NCBI RefSeq assembly: GCF_004118285.1
Contig: NZ_SDHY01000001.1
Span: 248,001-312,000 of the forward strand
Direction: 5' to 3'
Length of the DNA stretch: 64,000 bases
Source of the DNA: Aquirufa rosea
GTDB taxonomy: Bacteria > Bacteroidota > Bacteroidia > Cytophagales > Spirosomataceae
Part shown: positions 9,978-17,868 of the stretch, piece by piece
Layout: each line of letters starts with the position of its first letter
Numbering within the stretch: position 1 is the first letter of the stretch
Notes under the pieces: generated by a model
Seen by the model: only the letters and a program-made list of their open reading frames with translations
What the model was told of the DNA's origin: nothing
The model's database searches: none
Translations under genes and position numbers: made by a program

Positions 9978-10826
9978 ATGAAATTAGTCCGTTTAGGAGA
10001 CTTGAATAAAGAAAAACCTGCCGTCTTAATTGAAGATAAATACTATGATGTCAGTGCGTACTTTACTGACTTCAATGAAGATTTTTTTGAAAATGGAGGT
10101 TTAGAAAAATTAGATAAAATTGTTCAGACTGAAACTTTACCGCTTATTGCTAAACCAGGTAGAATAGGTTCATGTGTAGCGAGACCTTCCAAAATCATTT
10201 GTGTGGGTCTAAATTATGCGGATCATGCCAAAGAAACGGGAGCGGCTATTCCTAGCGAACCAATCTTATTTTTCAAAAGCACTTCTGCCTTAAGTGGACC
10301 TTTTGATGATGTCATTATTCCTAAAAATTCAGTTAAGACGGACTGGGAAGTAGAATTTGCTATTGTGATTGGCAAAAAGGCCTCTTATGTGGAGGAATCA
10401 GATGCCTATAATTATGTCGCTGGCTATTGTTTACATAATGATATTTCTGAAAGAGAATTTCAATTAGAAAGAGGAGGTAACTGGTCTAAAGGTAAAGGCT
10501 GCGATACCTTTGCTCCTTTGGGTCCATTTTTAGCCACTAAGGATGAAATTACGGATGTCCACAACTTAAATATGTGGTTGGACATCAACGGCAAAAGATT
10601 TCAAAGTAGTAATACCAGTCAATTGATATTTAATGTTCCTCAAATAGTATCTTACATATCTCAATTCATGACCTTATTGCCTGGCGATGTTATCTCTACG
10701 GGCACTCCCCATGGAGTGGGACTGGGATTAAACCCTCCGTTATTTTTAAAACCGGGAGATGTTATGACTTTGGGAATGGAGGGTCTTGGTGAACAAAAAC
10801 AAACTGCCGTAGCTTATCATGCCTAA
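9978..10826 (+). CDS. FAH-family hydrolase, candidate 2,4-diketo-3-deoxy-L-fuconate hydrolase
   Basis: 282 residues of the fumarylacetoacetate hydrolase superfamily: an N-terminal cap (1-70), then ICVGLNYADHAKETG, ILFFKSTSALSGPFDD, DWEVEFAIVIGKKA (metal-binding glutamates), the GYCLHNDISERE block and GDVISTGTPHGVGLG. This is the pattern of cytosolic Mg2+-dependent beta-diketone hydrolases. In the L-fucose pathway of Xanthomonas and Burkholderia such an enzyme splits 2,4-diketo-3-deoxy-L-fuconate into pyruvate and L-lactate, and its neighbours here support that. Its stop overlaps the start of the lactonase gene by 8 nt, indicating translational coupling. Confidence 0.87.
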   Translation: MKLVRLGDLNKEKPAVLIEDKYYDVSAYFTDFNEDFFENGGLEKLDKIVQTETLPLIAKPGRIGSCVARPSKIICVGLNYADHAKETGAAIPSEPILFFKSTSALSGPFDDVIIPKNSVKTDWEVEFAIVIGKKASYVEESDAYNYVAGYCLHNDISEREFQLERGGNWSKGKGCDTFAPLGPFLATKDEITDVHNLNMWLDINGKRFQSSNTSQLIFNVPQIVSYISQFMTLLPGDVISTGTPHGVGLGLNPPLFLKPGDVMTLGMEGLGEQKQTAVAYHA

Positions 10827-11658
10827 AATCATTGACGCTCACCAACATTTTTGGAATTATCAGCCGGAAAGGGATACCTGGATTACGGATGAGATGTCAA
10901 CCATTCAAAGAGACTTTTATCCTCAGGAAAGCCAAATCGTCTTTCAAAATAACGGAATTGAGGGTTGCATAGCTGTTCAAGCTGATTCTTCTGAAGAAGA
11001 AACCTTATTTTTGCTGGCTCTAGCCGAGCAAAATGATTTCATCAAAGGTGTTGTGGGTTGGATTGACTTACAGTGTAATGATGTAGAACCAAGGTTGGAA
11101 TATTTTTCTCAATTTGAAAAATGTATAGGCTTTCGCCACGTCATTCAGGCGGAAAAAGACCCATTGTTTTTCCAAAGACCCAACTTTATTCAAGGTGTCA
11201 AAGAATTAGCCTCATTTGATTATACCTATGATATATTAATCTATCCTCATCAATTGAAGGAAAGTGCATTATTTGCTCAAAAAGTAGATAATCAAAAATT
11301 AGTTCTGGATCACTTGGCTAAACCTCCATTCAAATCCAAGGATCTCAAACAATGGAAGGAAGATATACGGGGCTATAAGCCTTTAGAACATGTTTCTGCC
11401 AAAATTTCTGGGCTTGTAACGGAGGCAGATTGGGCTCATTGGTCTAAAGACGAAATAAAAGAATCGATCGAAGTGGCATTGGAGGTTTTTGGTACTAAAA
11501 GACTCATGTTTGGTTCTGATTATCCCGTGGTGCTTGTTGCTTCCCCTTTGGAAAAATGGGTGGAAGTATTTAAAGAGAGTATCTCCGAGTTGAGCCCTTC
11601 TGAGCAAGAGGACATCTCGTTGAATAATTGTATATCATTTTATCAAGTTGAATTATAA
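10819..11658 (+). CDS. amidohydrolase-family L-fuconolactonase
   Basis: 279-residue TIM-barrel metal hydrolase of the amidohydrolase_2 type. It begins MPKIIDAHQHFWNY with the metal-binding HxH (HQH), keeps GFRHVIQAEKDP, LDHLAKPPF and ends with MFGSDYPV carrying the catalytic Asp. These are hallmarks of the lactonase branch (COG3618, L-fuconolactonase and L-rhamnono-lactonase). It should open L-fucono-1,5-lactone, made by the dehydrogenase encoded next, to L-fuconate. It overlaps the upstream gene by 8 nt and the downstream one by a single A (TAATG). Confidence 0.87.
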   Translation: MPKIIDAHQHFWNYQPERDTWITDEMSTIQRDFYPQESQIVFQNNGIEGCIAVQADSSEEETLFLLALAEQNDFIKGVVGWIDLQCNDVEPRLEYFSQFEKCIGFRHVIQAEKDPLFFQRPNFIQGVKELASFDYTYDILIYPHQLKESALFAQKVDNQKLVLDHLAKPPFKSKDLKQWKEDIRGYKPLEHVSAKISGLVTEADWAHWSKDEIKESIEVALEVFGTKRLMFGSDYPVVLVASPLEKWVEVFKESISELSPSEQEDISLNNCISFYQVEL

Positions 11659-12440
11659 TGAACTTAGGACTTAAAGAAAAGGTCATCATCGTTACTGGGG
11701 GCGCCAAGGGTATTGGAGAAGGAATCAGTCAATCATTGGCGCTAGAATCTGCCATGGTAGCCATCGTGGGTAGAAATAAGGTAGACAACGAAAAAACAGT
11801 GGCAAAAATTCAAGCCACGGGCGGACAAGCCTTCTCTTTTGTTGCTGAATTAACCCAACCAGAAGAATGTGAACGTGTAGTGAATGAGATATACCAATTT
11901 TTTGGGAAAATAGATGGATTGGTGAACAATGCTGGTATTAATGATGGAGTGAGTCTTGAATTAGGCAGCTATGAGCGTTTTATGCAGTCTTTGCACTCCA
12001 ACCTAATTCATTATTATTTAATGGCCAAGGCATGTTTACCTCATTTAATCCAATCCAAAGGAGCCATTGTGAATATTGGTTCCAAAGTCGCAGAAACAGG
12101 ACAGGGGGGGACTTCCGCCTACGCAGCCGCCAATGGTGGAAGAAATGCTCTCACACGTGAATGGGCAGTAGAATTATTAAAATATGGGATACGCGTAAAT
12201 GCTGTCATTGTAGCAGAATGCTACACTCCATTATATGATAAATGGTTAAAAACCTTAGCAAATCCGGAAGAAACATTAGCCTCCATTACAGAGAAAATAC
12301 CTTTAGGCAAGCGAATGACCACACCAGAGGAATTAGGTGATATGGTTACTTTTTTAATGTCAAAAAAATCCAGCCATACTACTGGTCAATTAATCCATGT
12401 AGATGGAGGTTATACTCATTTAGATCGCGCTTTAATTTAA
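11658..12440 (+). CDS. SDR-like protein, candidate L-fucose dehydrogenase, catalytic Lys replaced by Asn
   Basis: 260 residues with TGGAKGIGEG (13-22) for NAD(P) binding, NNAGIND and the C-terminal GQLIHVDGGYTHLD. Position next to the lactonase and mutarotase suggests oxidation of L-fucose to its lactone. Ser142 and Tyr155 are spaced as in active SDRs, but the Tyr is followed by AAAN: Asn159 (codon 12132-12134) stands where Lys of the YxxxK motif is expected. The surrounding sequence (SAYAAANGGRNALTREWAVEL) is well ordered, so this looks like a subfamily trait and not decay. Activity therefore needs proof; a role other than dehydrogenase is possible. Confidence 0.72.
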   Translation: MNLGLKEKVIIVTGGAKGIGEGISQSLALESAMVAIVGRNKVDNEKTVAKIQATGGQAFSFVAELTQPEECERVVNEIYQFFGKIDGLVNNAGINDGVSLELGSYERFMQSLHSNLIHYYLMAKACLPHLIQSKGAIVNIGSKVAETGQGGTSAYAAANGGRNALTREWAVELLKYGIRVNAVIVAECYTPLYDKWLKTLANPEETLASITEKIPLGKRMTTPEELGDMVTFLMSKKSSHTTGQLIHVDGGYTHLDRALI

Positions 12441-12441
12441 G

Positions 12442-13533
12442 ATGAATTTACCAAGTGCTCCTCTTCAAAGTCCTGGATTACTTGTCTTTCCTGAAAGGGT
12501 AAAGAAAAATATAGCCTACATCTTGCAATGTGTTGGTGGAAATCCCGATCGATTAAGACCACATATAAAAACACATAAAACCAAGGAGGTCAATGAATTA
12601 CTGATGGCCGTCGGGATTACCCAATTCAAATGCGCTACCATAGCCGAGGCGGAACTTTTAGCTTTATCTAAAGCTCCTTCCATATTATTAAGTATGCAGC
12701 CCACCGGGCCCTATGTGTCCCGTTTGGCAGATTTAGTCCAACAATATCCTCAAAGTAAATTTGCCTGTCTGGTGGATGACAAGCAAGCAGCTGAGACTCT
12801 TTCTCAGGTATTTCAACAGAGAAAACTACAGATAGGAATTTTTATCGACATTAACGTGGGCATGAACCGGACGGGCATTCTTCCTTGCCTAGCGGAATCA
12901 TTGATGCAAGTTGTGAAAAGCTTACCTCATCTTCATTTAGAAGGATTACATGCCTACGATGGACATATTCGTGATTTGAATCTTGATGAAAGAAAAGCCC
13001 ATGTTAAGCGTGATTTTGTCGAGTTTCATCAGCTCATTCATGCTACTTCCTCAGAATTTCCTCACTTGGAATATTGTGTAGGAGGAACACCTAGTTTTTT
13101 AGTTCACTGTGAAAATCCAGACTTTGTTTGCAGTCCCGGAACATTTGTATTTTTCGATGCAGGATATACACCTCTTTATCCCCCCAATAGCCTACAAACT
13201 GCGCTGTATATCATAAGCCGAATAATTTCAAAACCAAGTCAACACACTATTTGCTTGGATTTAGGCCATAAATCGGTAGCTGCAGAAAACTCTATTGAAA
13301 ACCGTGTACGATTTGTTGACTATCCAGATTTTAAACTTGTTAGTCAAAGTGAAGAACATGGCATAGTTGAAGTAGAGGACTCTGGTCCATTCGAAATAGG
13401 TCAAGAAATTTACATGATTCCCTATCATGTATGTCCTACCGTAGCCTTACATGCTTCTTTGCAAGTCATTGAAAATAATCAATTGGTAGGCCAATGGGAA
13501 GTATTAGCTAGAAACAGAAAAATCAATATCTAA
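12442..13533 (+). CDS. D-threonine aldolase/D-serine dehydratase-like PLP enzyme
   Basis: 363 residues with an alanine-racemase-type N-terminal barrel and the D-threonine-aldolase C-terminal domain. RLRPHIKTHKTKEV contains the PLP-binding lysine (PHxKTHK), GIFIDINVGMNRTG binds the cofactor phosphate side, and IPYHVCPTVALH holds the His and Cys that bind the metal in this fold. Known members cleave D-3-hydroxy-amino acids or dehydrate D-serine. Why such an enzyme sits 1 nt after the fucose dehydrogenase is unclear; together with the following dipeptidase it may form a small amino-acid module sharing the operon. Substrate unknown. Confidence 0.83.
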   Translation: MNLPSAPLQSPGLLVFPERVKKNIAYILQCVGGNPDRLRPHIKTHKTKEVNELLMAVGITQFKCATIAEAELLALSKAPSILLSMQPTGPYVSRLADLVQQYPQSKFACLVDDKQAAETLSQVFQQRKLQIGIFIDINVGMNRTGILPCLAESLMQVVKSLPHLHLEGLHAYDGHIRDLNLDERKAHVKRDFVEFHQLIHATSSEFPHLEYCVGGTPSFLVHCENPDFVCSPGTFVFFDAGYTPLYPPNSLQTALYIISRIISKPSQHTICLDLGHKSVAAENSIENRVRFVDYPDFKLVSQSEEHGIVEVEDSGPFEIGQEIYMIPYHVCPTVALHASLQVIENNQLVGQWEVLARNRKINI

Positions 13534-13537
13534 GAAG

Positions 13538-14605
13538 ATGCTACTATTTGATGCGCACCTAGACCTCAGCATGAATGCTTTGGAATGGAATAGAGATTTA
13601 CGCTCAACCCTACAAGAAATCAATGAAAGAGAGCGAGGAATGACCGATAAGCCAGACAGAGGAAATGCCGTGATTTCATTGGAGGAGTTGAGAAAGGGAA
13701 ATATAGGAATTGTAGTGGCTACCCAAATTGCTCGATATGTAGATAAAAATTCTAGCTTACCCGGATGGCATTCTCCTGAACAGGCTTGGGCGCAAACACA
13801 AGGGCAATTAGCCTATTACCAAGCTTTAGAAGCCTTGGGAGAATTGACCCCGATAAGAAATTGGAATGAGTTACAAGAGCATTTGAATTATTGGAATTCT
13901 ACTCAAGATGCTAAAAAAAAGATCGGCTATATTTTAAGTTTAGAAGGGGCAGATTCTATCATTACGGTTGATCACCTAGATATCGCTTATCAATATGGAC
14001 TTAGGGCTTTAGGACCTGCACATTATGGGCCAGGTAGATATGCTCAAGGGACCAATGCCACAGGAGGATTAGGTGAAAGTGGAAGAGCTTTGTTAAGTAG
14101 AATGGAAAAATTAGGAATCATCTTAGATGCCACCCATTTATGTGATGATAGTTTTTGGGAAGCCATGGAGCATTATGATGGTCCAGTTTGGGCAAGTCAT
14201 CATAATTGTCGAGCCTTAGTAGATCACAATCGCCAATTTACGGATGAACAGTTCAAAGAATTAATACGTCGAGGTGCGGTTATCGGTATGCCCTTAGATG
14301 CCTGGATGATGGTACCCAATTGGGTAAGAGGAGTGTCTACACCAAAAAATATGAATGTCAGTTTAAACACCATGATTGACCATTTAGATCATATTTGTCA
14401 GTTGGCTGGAAATACTAATCATGTGGGTTTGGGTACAGATTTAGACGGTGGGTTTGGTACGGAACAATGTCCATATGATATTCAGAGTATTGCAGACCTA
14501 CAAAAAATCCCAGATTTATTGGTTAAACGAGGATACAGCCACCAGGATGTAGAAAAGATTTGCCATAAAAACTGGATTAATTTTTTAGAGAAAACTTGGG
14601 AATAA
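13538..14605 (+). CDS. membrane-dipeptidase-like peptidase, family M19
   Basis: 355 residues of the renal dipeptidase family (M19), zinc-dependent TIM barrel that splits dipeptides, including those with a D-amino acid at the C-terminal side. Visible ligands: the opening FDAHLDLS (HxD), the bridging Glu in LSLEGADSI, the WASHHNCRALVDHNRQ block and GLGTDLDGGFG. No signal peptide, so cytoplasmic. It is the last gene of the + operon, 4 nt after the PLP enzyme; a pairing of dipeptidase and D-amino-acid lyase suggests handling of peptides with D-residues. No hairpin terminator is visible after it. Confidence 0.88.
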   Translation: MLLFDAHLDLSMNALEWNRDLRSTLQEINERERGMTDKPDRGNAVISLEELRKGNIGIVVATQIARYVDKNSSLPGWHSPEQAWAQTQGQLAYYQALEALGELTPIRNWNELQEHLNYWNSTQDAKKKIGYILSLEGADSIITVDHLDIAYQYGLRALGPAHYGPGRYAQGTNATGGLGESGRALLSRMEKLGIILDATHLCDDSFWEAMEHYDGPVWASHHNCRALVDHNRQFTDEQFKELIRRGAVIGMPLDAWMMVPNWVRGVSTPKNMNVSLNTMIDHLDHICQLAGNTNHVGLGTDLDGGFGTEQCPYDIQSIADLQKIPDLLVKRGYSHQDVEKICHKNWINFLEKTWE

Positions 14606-14661
14606 ATGATGAATGAACCCGATTATTAAGCTATACTATGACAAGCCATTTATAAATTATA

Positions 14662-14703
14662 ATTCACCATTTACCATTCACCATTTACCATTCACCATTC
14701 ACT
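14662..14703. repeat. six tandem copies of a heptamer, ATTYACC
   Basis: Six perfectly phased 7-nt units (ATTCACC, ATTTACC, ATTCACC, ATTTACC, ATTCACC, ATTCACT) lie between two convergent genes. Units alternate C/T at position 4, so the structure is also a 14-nt repeat of three copies. The last unit supplies the stop codon (TCA on +, TGA on -) of the SDR gene on -. Repeats of this sort can change copy number by slippage; 7 is not a multiple of 3. Confidence 0.9.
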
Positions 14704-15448
14704 TAGGAGGTATTCCAACCGAAGTCCATCCGCCATCAATAACCAAAGATTGGCCAGTTACATGTTTAGATTTTGGCGATAAGAAAAATAAAGCAGCTTG
14801 AGCGATGTCTTCTACTGTAGCAGGACAGCCCATTGGAGTAATGGAAGACCATTCTCGACGATAATCCTGATCTGAAAGGGTTCTTTCTGTCAAAGTAGCA
14901 CCCGGACTTATCGTATTAATCCGTATTTGATACGGAGATAAATCAATGACAAGATTTTTAGCTAATTGATTTAATGCCGCCTTGGTCATTCCATAAGCTG
15001 CCAAATCGGGATGAGCTATATGCCCAGTAACAGAAGACATCAGTAAAATACTACCACCAAGATCAGCATCCCTCAATTTTTTCGCGACTAATTGAGCCAA
15101 AAAGAAAGTTCCTTTGATATTAATCTTCAAAATTTGATCTAAAGATTCTTTGGTATAAGACCAGAAATCACCAAAGGTTGTAATACCTGCATTACATACA
15201 CATCCTGCTAAGGTTCCTGGTGTTTGGTCGATTAAATGGCTAAGTGATTCCAAAAAATCATCTGAACTTGCATCTGCACAAATACTGGAGAACTGATATA
15301 ATCCTTGGTGATGTAATTGAGCTTGTGCTTTATCAATATGTTCCTGATTTACATCATTCCAAATCACATAATCTCCTTGCAATAAAATAGATTTAACTAT
15401 CTCAAATCCAATACCTTGTGCAGCACCCGTTACAATATACTTTAACAT
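14699..15448 (-). CDS. short-chain dehydrogenase/reductase
   Basis: 249 residues from the ATG at 15448, giving MLKYIVTGAAQGIGFE; a GTG at 15469 also lies in frame but falls inside a hairpin and adds a non-family prefix. It has the TGAAQGIG motif, CNAGIT, and an intact triad (LMSSVTGH...LAAYGMTKAAL). It ends in GQSLVIDGGWTSVG. It follows an IlvD/Edd sugar-acid dehydratase in the same operon, so oxidation of an aldose or of a keto-deoxy acid is the natural guess. The last codons run into the heptamer repeat. Substrate not determinable from sequence. Confidence 0.85.
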   Translation of the reverse strand: MLKYIVTGAAQGIGFEIVKSILLQGDYVIWNDVNQEHIDKAQAQLHHQGLYQFSSICADASSDDFLESLSHLIDQTPGTLAGCVCNAGITTFGDFWSYTKESLDQILKINIKGTFFLAQLVAKKLRDADLGGSILLMSSVTGHIAHPDLAAYGMTKAALNQLAKNLVIDLSPYQIRINTISPGATLTERTLSDQDYRREWSSITPMGCPATVEDIAQAALFFLSPKSKHVTGQSLVIDGGWTSVGIPPK

Positions 15449-15459
15449 ATTCTTTATTA

Positions 15460-15483
15460 AGAAGGGCACCTAAATGCCCTTCT
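15460..15483 (-). terminator. hairpin between dehydratase and SDR genes
   Basis: A perfect 9-bp inverted repeat (AGAAGGGCA at 15460-15468, TGCCCTTCT at 15475-15483) with a 6-nt loop lies just after the dehydratase stop and 11 nt before the SDR start, on the transcribed (-) strand. What follows is TAATAAAGA, a poor U-tract, so it may act as a weak terminator, an mRNA end-stabiliser or a processing site that lowers SDR expression. Confidence 0.5.
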
Positions 15484-15495
15484 CACTTAAATCCA

Positions 15496-17211
15496 TTAAT
15501 GAGAATCTCTTGTTACCACAGAGCCAGAACCACCTTTTAGGAAATCAAAATCCGCCCCCTCATGCGCTTGAGACACACGATCAATAAACAAACCTACATA
15601 TCCTCTAATATGGGCTTGAGCCTGAAATGGTTGAGCCAATTTGCGAGCTTCTAACTCTTCATCGGATACTTCCCAGTGGATAGATCTGTTATCTAAATCC
15701 AAGGAAATATAATCACCGTTTTGCACCCAATTTAGAGGTCCACCAGCAGCGGATTCTGGGGAAACGTGTAAAACTACCGTACCAAATCCTGTTCCACTCA
15801 TTCTACCATCAGAGATTCGTACCATATCTTTGACACCTTTCTCCAATAATTTCTTAGGTATACCCATATTTCCCACTTCTGCCATACCAGGATATCCTTT
15901 CGGACCAACATTTTTCAATACCATCACAGAGGTTTCGTCAATATCCAAATTGGGATCATCCACACGAGCATGATAATCTTCAATATTTTCAAATACAACT
16001 GCCTTACCACGATGTTTAAATAATTCAGGAGAAGCGGCACTAGGTTTAACTACAGCCCCATTAGGAGCTAAATTCCCTTTTACAACCGCAATGCCAGAAT
16101 CTGGTTTGAAAGCTGTTTCCAAGGTTGAAATAATGTTTGAATCATAAATTGGAGTATTTGCAATATTTTCCCCAACGGTTTTACCATTTACAGTGATAAT
16201 ATCAGTATGCAAAAACTCTTTCATTTGATTCATCAAGGCAGGCAAGCCTCCTGCATAATATAAATCCTCCATGAAATGAACTCCAGAAGGTTGAATATTA
16301 GCTAATAAAGGAACTTGCTTTGAAAATTTATCGAAATCATCCAAATCTAATTCAACGCCTATTCTACCTGCAATGGCTAATAAGTGAATCACAAAATTTG
16401 TAGAACCACCTGTAGCAGCATTGACGCGAATCGCATTTTCAAATGCTTGACGATTCAAAACTTTCGATAGTTTTAAATCTTCTTTGACCATTTCCACAAT
16501 TCTTCTTCCCGACTGTTGGGCTAACACTTTTCTTCGCACATCTGCCGCAGGAATGGCTGCATTTTGAGGTAAACTTAAACCTAATGCCTCTACCATAGTG
16601 GCCATAGTGGAAGCCGTTCCCATAACGGCACAATGCCCAGGAGTTCTAGCCATACATGCCTCAGCCTCAATGAATTCTGCTTGAGATAATTCACCTAATT
16701 TATATGCCTCGGCAAAACGCCATACATCGGAAGTACCAATTTCCTTTCCTTTAAACTTGCCTTTCATCATGGGCCCTCCCGAAATAACCAAACTAGGCAA
16801 ATCGACACTACAAGCCCCCATCACCAGAGAAGGAGTCGTTTTATCACAACCACACATTAATACAACTCCATCGATAGGATTAGCACGAATAGATTCTTCA
16901 ACATCCATACTGGCCAAATTCCGATAAAGCATGGCGGTAGGTTTTATTAAAGTTTCCCCCAGTGACATCACTGGAAATTCGACTGGAAAACCTCCTGCTT
17001 CAATGACCCCCTTCTTAACGAATTCAGCTAATTCTCTGAAATGAGCATTGCAAGGGGTTAATTCAGACCAAGTATTACAAATACCAATAACAGGCTTCCC
17101 TTGAAAATAATCATCTGGAATACCTTGGTTTTTCATCCAAGCCCGATAAATAAATCCATCCTTTCCTGTCTTACCAAACCACTGTTGCGATCGTAATTTT
17201 TGCTCACTCAT
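15496..17211 (-). CDS. IlvD/Edd-family sugar-acid dehydratase
   Basis: 571 residues of the iron-sulfur dehydratase family. The closest pattern is the pentonate/hexonate branch (L-arabinonate, D-xylonate, D-galactonate, fuconate dehydratases) and not biosynthetic IlvD: FIYRAWMKNQGIPDD, GICNTWSELTPCNAHF and GCDKTTPS. Cys54, Cys122 and Cys194 match the [2Fe-2S] ligands of the Rhizobium L-arabinonate dehydratase (59, 127, 200) at nearly constant offset. GMAEVGNMGIPKK and ISDGRMSGTGFG near the C-terminus complete the active site. It overlaps the upstream unknown gene by 4 nt (ATGA). It could be a second route for L-fuconate or serve another sugar acid. Confidence 0.88.
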   Translation of the reverse strand: MSEQKLRSQQWFGKTGKDGFIYRAWMKNQGIPDDYFQGKPVIGICNTWSELTPCNAHFRELAEFVKKGVIEAGGFPVEFPVMSLGETLIKPTAMLYRNLASMDVEESIRANPIDGVVLMCGCDKTTPSLVMGACSVDLPSLVISGGPMMKGKFKGKEIGTSDVWRFAEAYKLGELSQAEFIEAEACMARTPGHCAVMGTASTMATMVEALGLSLPQNAAIPAADVRRKVLAQQSGRRIVEMVKEDLKLSKVLNRQAFENAIRVNAATGGSTNFVIHLLAIAGRIGVELDLDDFDKFSKQVPLLANIQPSGVHFMEDLYYAGGLPALMNQMKEFLHTDIITVNGKTVGENIANTPIYDSNIISTLETAFKPDSGIAVVKGNLAPNGAVVKPSAASPELFKHRGKAVVFENIEDYHARVDDPNLDIDETSVMVLKNVGPKGYPGMAEVGNMGIPKKLLEKGVKDMVRISDGRMSGTGFGTVVLHVSPESAAGGPLNWVQNGDYISLDLDNRSIHWEVSDEELEARKLAQPFQAQAHIRGYVGLFIDRVSQAHEGADFDFLKGGSGSVVTRDSH

Positions 17212-17867
17212 TGTTTTAAATCTTCTAAGTCTAAAGTTTTATTTAACACAAAGCTTCGGTCAAGACCCAAGCTGTAATAACAAGCTCTTATGCCATTTGG
17301 AAAATCCGCAAAGGAATCATTCCTGAAATCAAATGACCTTACAATATAAGATTTATCTACATGTAAACTATCATTTCCTGCGTAACCAAACTTTTGCCTC
17401 CCTTTCAATTGAGGAAATTCAATGGTTTTAATTTGCCCTTGAAAGTATTCATAAACAAGTATTTGACTACTTTTTCCTTGAAAGAACAAGAACCAAAATT
17501 CAGGGTGCATGTTCCTATTTAAATCAGTGGATAATATTTGTCTAACAGATGTAGCTTTAAATACCTTATAGAAAATGGTTTGACTTCCCTTTAAAATACT
17601 CAGGTAAACATGCTGATTTTTCAACTCTGCCCTTGCTTCAAAATCTTCAATTCGACTTATCCAATGATTGTCATTCTCTTTTTCTCTATCTACATCAACT
17701 TCCTTCAAATTGTATTTCAAAGAATCCTCATAGCGTTGAACTAAATCTACATCATCTAAAGATACGGTTGAGGGCTGATTTTCTTCCTCTACCTGAATAT
17801 AATAAATGATGCCCGCCAGTACACTGAAGAGGAATATCACCATAAAAAACCGAATGAATGATTTCAT
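17208..17867 (-). CDS. membrane-anchored protein of unknown function
   Basis: 219 residues. One hydrophobic segment at 5-24 (IRFFMVIFLFSVLAGIIYYI) with a basic start suggests an inner-membrane anchor with the rest outside the cytoplasm. Residues 25-80 are acidic and probably flexible or helical; residues 80-219 look like successive beta strands (HVYLSILKGSQTIFYKVF, ILVYEYFQGQIKTIEFP). I recognise no family. It starts 1 nt before the end of the aminotransferase operon partner and overlaps the dehydratase by 4 nt, so it is expressed with both, without an evident shared task. Confidence 0.65.
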   Translation of the reverse strand: MKSFIRFFMVIFLFSVLAGIIYYIQVEEENQPSTVSLDDVDLVQRYEDSLKYNLKEVDVDREKENDNHWISRIEDFEARAELKNQHVYLSILKGSQTIFYKVFKATSVRQILSTDLNRNMHPEFWFLFFQGKSSQILVYEYFQGQIKTIEFPQLKGRQKFGYAGNDSLHVDKSYIVRSFDFRNDSFADFPNGIRACYYSLGLDRSFVLNKTLDLEDLKQ

Positions 17868-17868
17868 T

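Noticed and set aside
3484-14605. Polysaccharide utilisation locus (PUL)
   Set aside because: There is a fucosidase and an operon for its product but no SusC/SusD pair, no sulfatase and no hybrid two-component or anti-sigma regulator.
14613-14801. Short + frame across the heptamer repeat
   Set aside because: It is generated by the ATTYACC repeat and then runs antisense through the SDR gene.
15446-15469. GTG 15469 as start of the SDR
   Set aside because: It lies inside a hairpin; ATG 15448 gives the normal SDR N-terminus.
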